Source: Candidatus Avimonas faecium | GTDB lineage: Bacteria > Bacillota > Clostridia > Oscillospirales > Acutalibacteraceae | Direction of reading: 5' to 3' | Length of the DNA stretch: 34,823 nucleotides | Assembly (NCBI GenBank): GCA_904419005.1 | Contig: CAJFQI010000024.1 | Span: forward strand, 1 to 34,823 | Shown: in pieces, positions 1 through 7,873 of the stretch | Layout: each line of letters starts with the position of its first letter | Numbering within the stretch: the stretch's first letter is position 1 | Notes under the pieces: generated by a model | Told to the model about the DNA's origin: nothing | Seen by the model: only the letters and a program-made list of their open reading frames with translations | The model's database searches: none | Translations under genes and position numbers: made by a program

Positions 1-49
1 AAAACGCCAGCGCATCCAGGTCCAGGGGCTCCGCTCGCCATGGGGGCGG
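1..49. other. GC-rich flank downstream of trpA, too short to assign
   Basis: Only 49 bases remain after the trpA stop before the window edge. They hold 35 G/C of 49, clearly richer than trpA itself. On the minus strand an ATG overlaps the trpA stop as ATGA and opens a reading frame that runs off the window, so another gene may follow, but nothing recognisable is encoded in so short a stretch. No terminator hairpin is visible. Confidence 0.3.
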
Positions 50-820
50 TCATCGTATGGCATCCTTCATCGACTTTACGTACTCGCCAATATATTTCGG
101 CGCGTCCTTACCATGCTTTTCAAGCAGCTTTATAATCGCCGAGCCCACGATAGCGCCGTCGGAAATATCCGCCATCTTCTTTGCTTGCTCCGGTGTGGAA
201 ATACCAAACCCAATCGCACAAGGTACATCGGTATTTTCCCTTACTACCTTCACAATAGAAGCAAGGTCTGTCTTAATCTCGCTTCGCATACCCGTCACGC
301 CGAGACTGGAAACAATATACAGGAAGCCTTCCGCTTCTTTTGCGATCCTGGCAATACGGTTTTCTGATGTCGGTGCAATCAGAGACACTAAATCAACGCC
401 GTACCTGTGACAGAACGGCAAGAATTCTTCTTTTTCCTCAAAAGGGAGATCGGGCAGGATAAGCCCGTCCATGCCAATAGCTCTGCAGGTGGAGATAAAG
501 CGTTCCGCCCCATAAGAGAACACGACGTTGGCATAGGTCATAAAGACCATCGGAACAGGTATATCCCTGCGCAGTCCTTTGACAAGGGTGAAAACCTTAT
601 CCGTGGTCGTGCCGCCGCGCAGGGCGCGGAGGTTGGCGCCCTGTATCACGGGCCCTTCGGCGGTGGGATCGGAAAATGGGATGCCAAGCTCAATGAGGTC
701 TGCACCGTTTTCCACAGCAGCACGGACAGCCGCGGCGGTGGTTTCCAGATCGGGGTCGCCACAGGTGATAAAGGCGATGAAAGCCTTTCCGTTTTCAAAG
801 GCTTTTTTGATATTACTCAT
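50..820 (-). CDS. trpA: Tryptophan synthase alpha subunit
   Basis: TrpA cleaves indole-3-glycerol phosphate to indole and glyceraldehyde-3-phosphate and passes indole to TrpB in the cytosolic alpha2beta2 complex. The protein is 256 aa, usual for the family. The start chosen (MSNIKKAF) has GGGGAGG six bases upstream; the reading frame stays open nine codons further but without a better site. The start overlaps the trpB stop by 8 nt (ATGAGTAA), suggesting coupled translation. The catalytic Glu is visible as E44 in [10 protein letters not shown]. The second acid, Asp60 in the Salmonella enzyme (LADGP), aligns with E55 (TAEGP) here, a conservative change. TrpA is the last gene of the operon inside this window; no terminator is seen after it. 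Confidence 0.95.
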   Translation of the reverse strand: MSNIKKAFENGKAFIAFITCGDPDLETTAAAVRAAVENGADLIELGIPFSDPTAEGPVIQGANLRALRGGTTTDKVFTLVKGLRRDIPVPMVFMTYANVVFSYGAERFISTCRAIGMDGLILPDLPFEEKEEFLPFCHRYGVDLVSLIAPTSENRIARIAKEAEGFLYIVSSLGVTGMRSEIKTDLASIVKVVRENTDVPCAIGFGISTPEQAKKMADISDGAIVGSAIIKLLEKHGKDAPKYIGEYVKSMKDAIR

Positions 821-2003
821 GGATATCCTCCCCTCTGTAACGGGCAATGGCGGCGCAATCCTTGTCTCCTCTGCCGGATATGGTAATTACGATGATTTTG
901 TCCCGGTCCATTGCGGGGGCGATCTTCATGGCGTGCGCAACAGCGTGAGCCGATTCGATTGCCGGAATAATGCCCTCGGTCCTTGCCAGATACTCAAAAG
1001 CGTTTACCGCCTCGTCATCGGTAACGGGAACGTATTCTGCCCTGCCAATATCGTGCAGATGAGCGTGCTCAGGGCCGACGCCGGGGTAGTCGAGTCCTGC
1101 GGAAATGGAATAGACGGGGGCGATCTGGCCGTATTCATCCTGACAAAAATATGACTTCATTCCGTGGAAGATGCCAACTCTTCCGGTAGCAATGGTTGCC
1201 GCCGTCTCAAAGGTATCAACGCCTCTGCCGGCCGCCTCACAGCCGATCAGGCGAACGCCCTTATCGCCTATGAAATGATAGAAGCTGCCGATCGCATTCG
1301 AGCCGCCGCCTACACAAGCGATAACCGCATCGGGCAGCCTCCCCTCCTTCTCCATGATCTGCTCCTTGATTTCCTTAGAAATAACCGCCTGAAAGTCACG
1401 AACGATGGTCGGAAACGGATGGGGGCCCATGACCGAACCGAGGCAGTAATGGGTATCCGAAATACGGGAAGTCCACTCACGCATGGCTTCGGATACAGCG
1501 TCCTTTAATGTGGCGGTGCCGGTCTTCACAGGGATGACCTGCGCGCCAAGCAAACGCATACGGTACACATTGAGCGCCTGCCGAATGGTATCCTCTTCGC
1601 CCATAAATACGACACATTCCATGTCCATAAGGGCGGCAGCGGTTGCTGTGGCAACTCCATGTTGTCCGGCTCCTGTTTCGGCAATCAAACGTGTTTTCCC
1701 CATCTTCTTTGCAAGGAGTGCCTGACCGAGAACATTATTGATCTTATGCGCCCCGGTGTGGTTAAGATCCTCGCGTTTGAGATAAATTTTCGCACCCCCG
1801 AGGTCTTTGGTCATTTTCGCGGCGAAATACAGCCTTGACGGCCTGCCTGCATATTCATTGAAAAGCCCGGTAAGCTCCCTGTTAAATTCGGGATCATTTT
1901 TATAGTGGTTATACGCTTCTTCCAGTTCAATGACCGCATTCATCAGCGTTTCGGGAATGTACTGACCGCCGTGAATACCGAAGCGTCCGTTTGGGTTTGT
2001 CAT
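813..2003 (-). CDS. trpB: Tryptophan synthase beta subunit
   Basis: TrpB condenses indole with L-serine to give tryptophan, using pyridoxal phosphate. The 396-aa protein has the normal length. The PLP-binding lysine is K87 in HTGAHKINN, the same number as in the enterobacterial enzyme. The glycine-rich phosphate loop GGGSNAIG and the [14 protein letters not shown] segment are intact. It is the short TrpB1 type found next to trpA, not the longer TrpB2 type. The ATG overlaps the trpF stop by four bases (ATGA), and AGGAAGGGAG precedes it. The downstream trpA start lies inside its last codons, so the two subunits are probably made in equal amounts. Confidence 0.97.
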   Translation of the reverse strand: MTNPNGRFGIHGGQYIPETLMNAVIELEEAYNHYKNDPEFNRELTGLFNEYAGRPSRLYFAAKMTKDLGGAKIYLKREDLNHTGAHKINNVLGQALLAKKMGKTRLIAETGAGQHGVATATAAALMDMECVVFMGEEDTIRQALNVYRMRLLGAQVIPVKTGTATLKDAVSEAMREWTSRISDTHYCLGSVMGPHPFPTIVRDFQAVISKEIKEQIMEKEGRLPDAVIACVGGGSNAIGSFYHFIGDKGVRLIGCEAAGRGVDTFETAATIATGRVGIFHGMKSYFCQDEYGQIAPVYSISAGLDYPGVGPEHAHLHDIGRAEYVPVTDDEAVNAFEYLARTEGIIPAIESAHAVAHAMKIAPAMDRDKIIVITISGRGDKDCAAIARYRGEDIHE

Positions 2004-2608
2004 AATCCCGCTCCCTTCCTGACAGCGGCAAGGAATGCCGCCATTTTTGCCTTATCTTTTCTTCCGTCCGTTTCAATACCGGAGCTGACATCCACCGCAT
2101 AAGGGCGGAGCATATTCACTGCATTTCCCACATTATCGGGTGAAAGTCCTCCTGCAAGGAAATACGGCCTTTTTATGTTCCGGATCCGTTCCCAGTCAAA
2201 TACCGTTCCCGTACCTGCACCGGAGTCAAGCAGTATATAATCCGCTGCGCTTTGTTCAATATATAGAATATCGCTGGCCGCATGGATACGAAAAGCCTGG
2301 ATGATCGGCTTATCGGCAAAGAGCCGTAACCGGCTAATGTACTCTTCATCCTCATCGCCGTGAAGCTGAGCAATGTCAATGGTCCCGTTATTCAATAGCT
2401 TGGCGACGTTTTTCGGACATTCATTTACAAATACGCCGACGGCTTGAATTCCGGGCGCCAGCAACCGCTTCCATTCGGCCGCCTTATCGGGTGAAACATA
2501 GCTCTTGCTTTGCGGTGCAAAGACGAATCCGATATAGTCCGGGTGGAGTTCGTTTGCGGCTTCTATATCACAAGGCCGGGAAAGCCCGCAAAGTTTCACC
2601 TTTGTCAT
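2000..2608 (-). CDS. trpF: Phosphoribosylanthranilate isomerase
   Basis: TrpF converts phosphoribosylanthranilate to the carboxyphenylamino-deoxyribulose phosphate, the third step of the branch from chorismate. The 202-aa single-domain protein is a (beta-alpha)8 barrel by family. The general base Cys is C7 (VKLCGL) and the general acid Asp is D128 (ILLDSG). The C-terminal phosphate-binding segments ([18 protein letters not shown]) are present. The segment that normally reads SKR or SRR after the third strand reads SKSY here, so the arginine usual at position 36 appears to be serine. The ATG overlaps the trpC stop by ATGA, as does its own stop with trpB. It is a separate gene, not fused to trpC as in enterobacteria. 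Confidence 0.95.
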   Translation of the reverse strand: MTKVKLCGLSRPCDIEAANELHPDYIGFVFAPQSKSYVSPDKAAEWKRLLAPGIQAVGVFVNECPKNVAKLLNNGTIDIAQLHGDEDEEYISRLRLFADKPIIQAFRIHAASDILYIEQSAADYILLDSGAGTGTVFDWERIRNIKRPYFLAGGLSPDNVGNAVNMLRPYAVDVSSGIETDGRKDKAKMAAFLAAVRKGAGL

Positions 2609-3387
2609 AGCAAACCTCGCAGTTCATCCAGCTTAGCCTTTTTGTCCGGCGCTCTCATGAGGATTTCCCCAATCAAAACAGCATCCGCGCCGATTGCACG
2701 GAGCTTTTCTACATCCCCGGCGCAGCTCACCCCGCTTTCGGAAACGAACAGCACATCACGGGGAATCCGCTCTCTGAGCCGGCGGCTGTTGTCCGTATCG
2801 ACGGAAAAATCTTTCAGATTCCGGTTGTTGACACCGATGATGCGCGCCCCTGCCTTTAGCGCGGTCTGCACTTCGTTTTCATCGTGCGCTTCCACCAATG
2901 CGGACAGACCAAGCTCATCGCAAATGCCAATATATGCTTTAATTTGCTCCGCACTCAAGATAGAACAGATCAGCAGCACCGCCGATGCGCCGAGCGTCTT
3001 CGCCTCGTAGATCATATACTCATCTACAGTAAAGTCTTTCCGCAGGCAGGGCGTAGAAACGGTTGAAGCGATCTCTTTCAGATACTCGTCACTTCCGAGG
3101 AACCATTTCGGCTCGGTCAATACGGAAATGCCGTCCGCCCCTGCCGCTTCGTACTCTTTGGCAATCTGCCGATACGGGAAAACGGGGGCGATGAGCCCTT
3201 TTGAAGGGGATGCTTTCTTGCACTCACAGATAAAAGAGAGGTTCGGCGATCTTAGTGCATTTTCAAAAGCGAAGTTACCTTTTGGCAAGCATAAGGCTTG
3301 CCGTTTCAATTCTTCAAGCGGTATTTTCAATTTTGCTTGCTCGGTACGTTCCCGGGCGTATCCCGCAAGCCGGTCAAGGATCGTCAT
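2605..3387 (-). CDS. trpC: Indole-3-glycerol phosphate synthase
   Basis: TrpC closes the indole ring of carboxyphenylamino-deoxyribulose phosphate with loss of CO2 and water. The 260-aa barrel protein keeps the expected active-site segments in order: [37 protein letters not shown] and VSESGV. These carry the Glu, Lys, Glu, Asn and Ser residues of the family. Start and stop both overlap the neighbouring genes by ATGA (trpD upstream, trpF downstream), so its start is fixed by context. Nothing is missing or truncated. It belongs to the single minus-strand trp transcript controlled by the T-box leader. Confidence 0.97.
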   Translation of the reverse strand: MTILDRLAGYARERTEQAKLKIPLEELKRQALCLPKGNFAFENALRSPNLSFICECKKASPSKGLIAPVFPYRQIAKEYEAAGADGISVLTEPKWFLGSDEYLKEIASTVSTPCLRKDFTVDEYMIYEAKTLGASAVLLICSILSAEQIKAYIGICDELGLSALVEAHDENEVQTALKAGARIIGVNNRNLKDFSVDTDNSRRLRERIPRDVLFVSESGVSCAGDVEKLRAIGADAVLIGEILMRAPDKKAKLDELRGLL

Positions 3388-4415
3388 ACCCCTACCTCCG
3401 GTCGGTTGCTGACTTGGATAAGTTTGTTCAGCGTTTCCAGCGCCTTGCCGGAATCGATCATCTCCGCGGCAAGTGCAATACCGTCTTTCATGCTGCCAGC
3501 CTTCCCTCCGATATAGAGCGCTGCGCCCGCGTTCATAAGGACGGCGTTTCTTTTATGGCCTTTTTCGCCGTTTAAGATCGCAAGGGTGATCTTAGCGTTT
3601 TCTTCGGGTGTGCCGCCCTTAAGGTCTTCTTTGGCGCAGCGTTCAAAGCCGAAGTCTTCCGGCGCAATCACAGAGGACTTGAACCAGCCGTCGCGGATCT
3701 CGCAGACCGTCGTCGGCGCGCTCAGGGAGATCTCATCCAGCTTATCCTGGCCGTACACAACCATGCCGCGCTTGATGCCGAGGTTGATCAGGACCTGCGC
3801 CAGCGGCCCCACCAGATAATCGTCATATACGCCGAGAAGCTGCATAGACGGCATACCGGGATTGGTCAACGGGCCAAGAATATTGAACACGGTGCGAAAA
3901 CCAAGTTCCTTGCGGATAGCGCCCACGTACTTCATAGACGTGTGGTATTTCTGTGCGAAGAAGAAGCACATGCCCACCTCGTTCAACAGCTCGATGCATC
4001 GGGCGGGGCTTTGCAGGATGTTGACGCCAAGGGCTTCCAGGCAATCGGCCGTCCCGCACTGGGAAGACGCGGCTCGGTTTCCGTGCTTTGCGACCTTCAC
4101 GCCGCCCGCGGCCGCAACGAGCGCCGAAGTAGTCGAAATATTAAAGCTGCGGGCGTTGTCGCCTCCTGTACCAACGATTTCAAAGAGCTCCATCCCGGTT
4201 TCCACCTTGGTAGCGTGGGCGCGCATAGCCGCCGCACAGCCTGCAATTTCATCCGTTGTTTCCGCCCTGGCGCTTTTGGTGGATAAGGCTGCAAGAAAAG
4301 CGGCATTCTGCGTCGGGGTGGTTTCACCGCTCATAATTTCGTTCATGACGGTGTATGCCTCATCATAGGTGAGGTCTTCCTTATTTACAATCTTTACAAT
4401 CGCTTCCTTAATCAT
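3384..4415 (-). CDS. trpD: Anthranilate phosphoribosyltransferase
   Basis: TrpD transfers the phosphoribosyl group from PRPP to anthranilate. The 343-aa protein matches the usual length of about 340. The PRPP loop [15 protein letters not shown] is seen near residues 81-95, followed by KHGNRAASS and the [11 protein letters not shown] segment. It is a stand-alone enzyme, separate from TrpG. The ATG lies three bases after the trpG stop; GGAGATATAAGCC in front of it supplies a ribosome-binding site that lies across the trpG stop. The stop overlaps trpC by ATGA. The GC content of this gene looks a little higher than that of its trp neighbours but still below the genome background to the right. Confidence 0.97.
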   Translation of the reverse strand: MIKEAIVKIVNKEDLTYDEAYTVMNEIMSGETTPTQNAAFLAALSTKSARAETTDEIAGCAAAMRAHATKVETGMELFEIVGTGGDNARSFNISTTSALVAAAGGVKVAKHGNRAASSQCGTADCLEALGVNILQSPARCIELLNEVGMCFFFAQKYHTSMKYVGAIRKELGFRTVFNILGPLTNPGMPSMQLLGVYDDYLVGPLAQVLINLGIKRGMVVYGQDKLDEISLSAPTTVCEIRDGWFKSSVIAPEDFGFERCAKEDLKGGTPEENAKITLAILNGEKGHKRNAVLMNAGAALYIGGKAGSMKDGIALAAEMIDSGKALETLNKLIQVSNRPEVGV

Positions 4416-4418
4416 GGC

Positions 4419-4988
4419 TTATATCTCCTTTATGAAATTTCTGAGCATGGTTTTGCCGTCCGGCGTCATAATAGACTCGGGGTGGAACTGTACGCCGTAG
4501 ATCGGATATTCCTGGTGCTGTACCGCCATCACCTCTCCGTCCCCGGTGCGGGCCGTGACTTTTAAACACGCCGGGATGGTATCGGCGTCTGCCGCCAGGG
4601 AATGATACCGTGCGACGGGAGCGACTGCGGGGCAGCCTGCAAACAGCGGGCAATCGGCGTCAAACCGGACATCCGACTGCTTTCCGTGCATCAGTTCCCT
4701 TGCGTAGGTAACCGTTGCGCCGAATGCCGCACAGATCGCCTGATGGCCGAGGCAAACCCCGAGGACAGGGATGTCCTTTCCAAGGGCTGTTACGACTTCC
4801 ATAATGACGCCTGCGTCTTCGGGCCTGCCGGGGCCCGGCGAGAGAATAATGTGGCCTGGGTTTAGCTCCTTTATTTCATCAACCGTCATGTCATCGTTGC
4901 GGATGACCTTGATGTCCGCATCTATCTCGCCGATGAGCTGATAGAGATTATAGGAAAAGCTGTCATAGTTATCAATCAAAAGAATCAT
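4419..4988 (-). CDS. trpG: Anthranilate synthase component II (glutamine amidotransferase)
   Basis: TrpG hydrolyses glutamine and supplies ammonia to TrpE for anthranilate synthesis. The 189-aa class I amidotransferase has the nucleophile C79 in GVCLGHQ and the His-Glu pair in QFHPESIMT. The oxyanion segment SPGPGRPEDAG is present. The start MILLIDNYDSF is the family start; it overlaps the trpE stop by ATGA and has GGAGGTGGAAGA before it. The position right after trpE argues for an anthranilate rather than a p-aminobenzoate role, although in some bacteria one glutaminase serves both. No separate pabA is seen here. Confidence 0.95.
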   Translation of the reverse strand: MILLIDNYDSFSYNLYQLIGEIDADIKVIRNDDMTVDEIKELNPGHIILSPGPGRPEDAGVIMEVVTALGKDIPVLGVCLGHQAICAAFGATVTYARELMHGKQSDVRFDADCPLFAGCPAVAPVARYHSLAADADTIPACLKVTARTGDGEVMAVQHQEYPIYGVQFHPESIMTPDGKTMLRNFIKEI

Positions 4989-6451
4989 TCTTCCACCTCC
5001 TGTGCCAGTTCCAGTGCCCGGAGCGAGGATTTGGCTTTGTTCAGGCATTCTTCAAATTCCTTTTCGGGTACGGAATCCGCCACGATTCCAGCGCCGCTCC
5101 TCACAAACACCTTGCCGTTTTTCTTATAGGCAATGCGGATGGCAATACAGGTGTCCATATTGCCCGTGAAGTCGATATAGCCAATGGCGCCGCCGTAGAT
5201 GCCGCGCTTGTTGTTTTCAAGCTCTCCAATCAACTGGCAAGCTCTAATCTTCGGCGCCCCGGAAAGCGTCCCGGCAGGAAGCACCGCTTCAATGGCATCC
5301 AGCGCATCGCGGCTTTCGCTGATCTCCCCCCGCACCGTAGAGCCGATGTGCATGACATGGGAGAAGCGTTCAATGGAATGGAGCTTTTCGACCTGAACAG
5401 TGCCGAACTTACTGATTTTCCCAAGATCATTTCGCCCTAAATCCACCAGCATATTGTGTTCGGCAAGTTCCTTTTCGTCTGCAAGCAGCTCTGCTTCCAG
5501 CGCTTTATCCTCTTTGTCGGTTTTTCCCCTCGGCCTGGTTCCGGCTAGGGGAAAGGTATGCAGCACACCGTTTTCCAGCTTGACCAGGGTTTCGGGCGAT
5601 GCGCCCGCGACCTCCACATCGGTTCCCGCGAAATAGAACATATACGGCGAAGGATTGATGGAGCGAAGCACACGGTAGGTGTTTAAGAGGCTTCCTTTAA
5701 AGGGAGCGCTCAGGCGGTTGGAAAGCACAATCTGAAAAATATCGCCCTCATGGATATAACGCTTTGCCTTTTCAACCATACCGCAGAATTGTTCTTTGTC
5801 AAACAACGGCGTAACCTTACCAAGCAGCTTTCCGCCCGGTTCATTTTTCTTTTCGCCATGCCGGAGGAGCTCGACAAGCTGGTTCAGTTCCATAACCGCT
5901 TTGTTATATCCGACCTCCACATCGTCCAGCGGCATATTTACGATCAGAATAATCTTCTGACGAAGGTGATCAAAGGCGATAACCTTGTCAAAAAGCATCA
6001 GGTCGACATCCTTGAAGTCTTCCGTATCCTCCACATCACACCGTACTGTCGGTTCGCTGTATCCGAGGTAATCATAGGAAAAGTAGCCAACCAGCCCGCC
6101 TGTGAAGGATGGGAGATAATCAAAGTGGGGACTTTTGTAATCGGCGAGGATCTGGCGGAGATAGGCGGACGGGTTATCCGTCTTTACCTTGAAATTACCG
6201 GCTTTCATTTCGCCGTCAATACAGGTGATCTCCAACTTCGGATCAAAGCCGAGAAAGGTGTAGCGTCCCCAGGTCTCGTTTGCCTGTGCGGATTCCAGCA
6301 TATAGCAATGGGTGGATACGTTTTTCAGCACCTTCATCGTTTCAATCGGCGTGGTGAAATCCGAAAGAATTTCAAGGCTCACCGGCAGCACATTATATTT
6401 ACCGGCGGCTGCGATTTCCTTGACATCCTTTAGATTCGGTGAAATTTTCAT
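4985..6451 (-). CDS. trpE: Anthranilate synthase component I
   Basis: TrpE makes anthranilate from chorismate with ammonia from TrpG and is the usual site of feedback inhibition by tryptophan. The 488-aa protein carries an N-terminal domain with the allosteric-site segment MLESAQ, equivalent to LLES. The C-terminal chorismate-binding domain shows DIFQIVLSNR, SPYMFYF, AGASPE, PLAGTRPRGK, ELAEHNMLVDLGRND, LSGAPK and RGIYGGAIGY. The start MKISPNLKDV is chosen because GGGGGGCAG lies just upstream. The frame stays open for 19 more codons into a leader hairpin, with a non-ATG beginning. As the first gene after the T-box, its expression should follow the charging state of tRNA-Trp. Confidence 0.95.
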   Translation of the reverse strand: MKISPNLKDVKEIAAAGKYNVLPVSLEILSDFTTPIETMKVLKNVSTHCYMLESAQANETWGRYTFLGFDPKLEITCIDGEMKAGNFKVKTDNPSAYLRQILADYKSPHFDYLPSFTGGLVGYFSYDYLGYSEPTVRCDVEDTEDFKDVDLMLFDKVIAFDHLRQKIILIVNMPLDDVEVGYNKAVMELNQLVELLRHGEKKNEPGGKLLGKVTPLFDKEQFCGMVEKAKRYIHEGDIFQIVLSNRLSAPFKGSLLNTYRVLRSINPSPYMFYFAGTDVEVAGASPETLVKLENGVLHTFPLAGTRPRGKTDKEDKALEAELLADEKELAEHNMLVDLGRNDLGKISKFGTVQVEKLHSIERFSHVMHIGSTVRGEISESRDALDAIEAVLPAGTLSGAPKIRACQLIGELENNKRGIYGGAIGYIDFTGNMDTCIAIRIAYKKNGKVFVRSGAGIVADSVPEKEFEECLNKAKSSLRALELAQEVEE

Positions 6452-6464
6452 GATCACTGCCCCC

Positions 6465-6501
6465 CAATAAAAATACTCCTTTGGCTTTCTGCCAAAGGAG
6501 T
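6465..6501 (-). terminator. Second terminator-like hairpin in the trp leader
   Basis: Read on the minus strand, an 11-bp perfect stem (ACTCCTTTGGC paired with GCCAAAGGAGT, loop of five) is followed by ATTTTTATT. It lies between the T-box terminator and the trpE ribosome-binding site. The shape is that of an intrinsic terminator, but its only visible partner sequences are its own arms. Confidence 0.6.
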
Positions 6502-6545
6502 AAAACAAAAACGCCCTTGACAGAAATATACTTCTGTCAAGGGCG
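6502..6545 (-). terminator. T-box regulated intrinsic terminator
   Basis: A 14-bp perfect stem (6512-6525 with 6532-6545) with a six-base loop is followed on the minus strand by TTTTTGTTTTA. Its first arm overlaps the antiterminator partner of the T-box, so the two structures exclude each other. Confidence 0.92.
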
Positions 6546-6795
6546 AATACGACAACTTATCCGCGGTGCCACCTTGATTCACGGCATGACCCGTGCACTT
6601 AGCAGGATACCAACATATCCCCGGCAAATGACGTCTGCCTGCAACGTCGCAGAATACTCTGTGAAAATCACATTTGACTGCGCCCTCAGCGGTCCATTTG
6701 ACAACTTGTTTCTTACCTGATTCTCAGCATCGCAGGCTCTCTGTAAAGGCATCATTGCCGTTATCTCCGCTTCAACGGTTTATTTTATTAAATTT
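6502..6795 (-). promoter_or_regulatory. T-box riboswitch for tRNA-Trp (trp operon leader)
   Basis: The leader RNA contains the conserved T-box AAGGTGGCACCGCGG at 6561-6575. Its UGGC can pair with the GCCA end expected of tRNA-Trp, which has a G discriminator. Near the promoter, AGCGG and CCGCU form the base of stem I. The triplet UGG, followed by A, lies just 5' of the CCGCU arm (6694-6696), the place of the specifier codon, and reads tryptophan. The CCUU needed for the antiterminator sits in the 5' arm of the terminator stem at 6512-6545. By family logic, uncharged tRNA-Trp stabilises the antiterminator and lets RNA polymerase enter trpE. Exact RNA ends are inferred. Confidence 0.93.
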
Positions 6796-6801
6796 TTTCA
6801 T

Positions 6802-6830
6802 ATTATATCACCTGGATATGCGATTGTCAA
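6802..6830 (-). promoter_or_regulatory. Promoter of the trp operon
   Basis: On the minus strand TTGACA (6825-6830) and TATAAT (6802-6807) are separated by exactly 17 bases, a perfect vegetative sigma-A promoter. Transcription should begin near 6795, just ahead of T-box stem I. Confidence 0.93.
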
Positions 6831-6920
6831 GAGGGCTGGCCGTTGTTTTACAGCGTCGTTGTAGAGCTGCCGCGCATATTGGACAGGTGAATAAAAAAGG
6901 AGGGAGGTTAGCGGCTCCTT

Positions 6921-7193
6921 GTGATAAAGTGGAAGGTGCGGACAACAGCGTACCTCTGGTATGTACAGGCATCCCCGGAGGAAACCGGCGTACAGCGTTC
7001 CGCCCTGCCTGTTACAGGAACGGCGGGCAGCGGGACTGCTGACCAGGATGCGCCGCCTGCCGGCGGGGATACAGGCAAACCGGGAGAGGGAAACGACACG
7101 GTTTCGCCCAAAACCGGCGAACCTGTCCGCACCCCGTGGATATCCCGGACGTTAGCGGCGGAAAATCGTGAAACCGGATGCGGAAGCCGATGA
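6921..7193 (+). CDS. Doubtful 90-aa ORF, Gly/Pro/Thr-rich with an SPKTGE motif
   Basis: This frame starts with GTG, twelve bases after AGGAGGGAGG, and runs divergently from the trp operon. I do not recognise the protein. Residues 33-67 are rich in Gly, Pro, Thr, Asp and Ala and end in NDTVSPKTGEP, which resembles the stalk and sortase-like tail (xPxTG) of Gram-positive surface proteins. The hydrophobic membrane segment and signal peptide such a protein needs are absent. It may be a remnant of a surface-protein gene, or a chance frame. No other ORF in this gap fits better. Confidence 0.25.
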   Translation: MIKWKVRTTAYLWYVQASPEETGVQRSALPVTGTAGSGTADQDAPPAGGDTGKPGEGNDTVSPKTGEPVRTPWISRTLAAENRETGCGSR

Positions 7194-7251
7194 ACAGCGG
7201 ACGAATTTCGTCAGATTTCCATATGCTTTCGGCACGAAGTGACGATGTCGT

Positions 7252-7270
7252 AAAAAGCCCCGTCCGGGGC
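7252..7270 (-). terminator. Intrinsic terminator, minus strand
   Basis: GCCCC and GGGGC (7257-7261 with 7266-7270, four-base loop) are followed on the minus strand by TTTTT. It lies about 200 bases downstream of the tRNA-Gln terminator and could act as a back-up for the tRNA operon before the trp promoter. Confidence 0.6.
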
Positions 7271-7466
7271 ACTCCGGGCAGCACAATAAAGGATGCCTGA
7301 TTTCTCAGGCGCCCTAACAGTCTAGCAGTATTCGCTTTCCTATCGCATATGGCATCCCGGCTTTCTTTTCATAATATCTATTGGAATCGCACCGTTGAGT
7401 CCTCAGCACGGGAAAAGCCGTATAAACAAAAAAGATGTCCAACTTCAGCGCGGGCTTCTCGGTGAG

Positions 7467-7507
7467 AAAAAAGAAAAACCTGCGGTGCGCGACATGCTCA
7501 CCGCAGG
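7467..7507 (-). terminator. Terminator of the tRNA operon
   Basis: A 9-bp perfect stem (7479-7487 with 7499-7507) starts two bases after the CCA end of tRNA-Gln and is followed on the minus strand by TTTTTCTTTTTT, a long U-tract. Confidence 0.9.
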
Positions 7508-7509
7508 TG

Positions 7510-7583
7510 TGGCTGGGATGGCTGGAATCGAACCAGCACGGGCAGAGTCAAAGTCTGCTGTCCTACCACTAGACTACACCCCA
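7510..7583 (-). tRNA. tRNA-Gln (anticodon TTG)
   Basis: Seventy-four bases fold into a cloverleaf on the minus strand: acceptor TGGGGTG with CATCCCA, G discriminator and encoded CCA. The anticodon stem GCAGA/TCTGC carries the loop CTTTGAC, and the T-loop is TTCGATT. The anticodon TTG reads CAA and, by wobble, CAG. The last tRNA of the cluster, it lies 60 bases beyond a terminator-like hairpin. Confidence 0.96.
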
Positions 7584-7642
7584 GTATAAAAGGACGGGAC
7601 GCGCCGGCCGGAAAAGCCGGCAGCCTCCCGCAGGATTCGGAG

Positions 7643-7675
7643 AAAAGAGGGCACGCGGATATCCGTGTGCCCTCT
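7643..7675 (-). terminator. Hairpin with U-tract between tRNA-His and tRNA-Gln
   Basis: AGAGGGCAC and GTGCCCTCT arms form a stem of about 13 bp (7646-7675, one G-U pair), followed on the minus strand by TTTTCTCC. It starts five bases after the tRNA-His CCA. It looks like an intrinsic terminator although tRNA-Gln still lies downstream. Confidence 0.8.
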
Positions 7676-7679
7676 GAAA

Positions 7680-7757
7680 TGGGGTGGAAGATGGGACTCG
7701 AACCCACGGTCTCCAGTGCCACAAACTGGCGCTTTAACCAACTAAGCTACATCCACC
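7680..7757 (-). tRNA. tRNA-His (anticodon GTG)
   Basis: Seventy-eight bases on the minus strand, with the extra G at position -1 facing C73 that marks histidine tRNAs, and an encoded CCA. The anticodon stem CCAGT/ACTGG holds the loop TTGTGGC. One T-T mismatch lies near the base of the acceptor stem. It is four bases from tRNA-Arg. Confidence 0.96.
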
Positions 7758-7761
7758 ATAC

Positions 7762-7838
7762 TGGCGCGCCTGAAGGGACTCGAACCCCTGACCCTCTGCT
7801 TAGAAGGCAGATGCTCTATCCAGCTGAGCTACAGGCGC
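7762..7838 (-). tRNA. tRNA-Arg (anticodon TCT)
   Basis: Seventy-seven bases on the minus strand with acceptor GCGCCTG/CAGGCGC, G discriminator and encoded CCA. The anticodon loop is CTTCTAA, giving TCT, which reads AGA and AGG. The D arm TAGCTCAGCTGGATAGAGCA and the T-loop TTCGAGT are regular. Confidence 0.97.
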
Positions 7839-7873
7839 ATGTCAGGGACCAAACCGATTGGTTGCGGAATAAG

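Larger units (their letters stand above)
6831..7466. other. Mostly non-coding gap between trp promoter and tRNA operon
   Basis: More than 600 bases with no convincing gene. It contains one weak plus-strand reading frame (6921-7193), a minus-strand terminator (7252-7270) and a 6-bp hairpin at 7295-7310 with only a broken U-tract. From about 7311 to 7466 I see neither gene nor structure. Base composition is intermediate between the trp block and the GC-rich remainder. Confidence 0.5.

Noticed and set aside
6452-6508. A 19-residue N-terminal extension of TrpE or a leader peptide with one Trp codon
   Set aside because: It begins with TTG in the U-tract of the T-box terminator, has no ribosome site, and has only one Trp codon with no stop before trpE. 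T-box control makes a peptide attenuator unnecessary.
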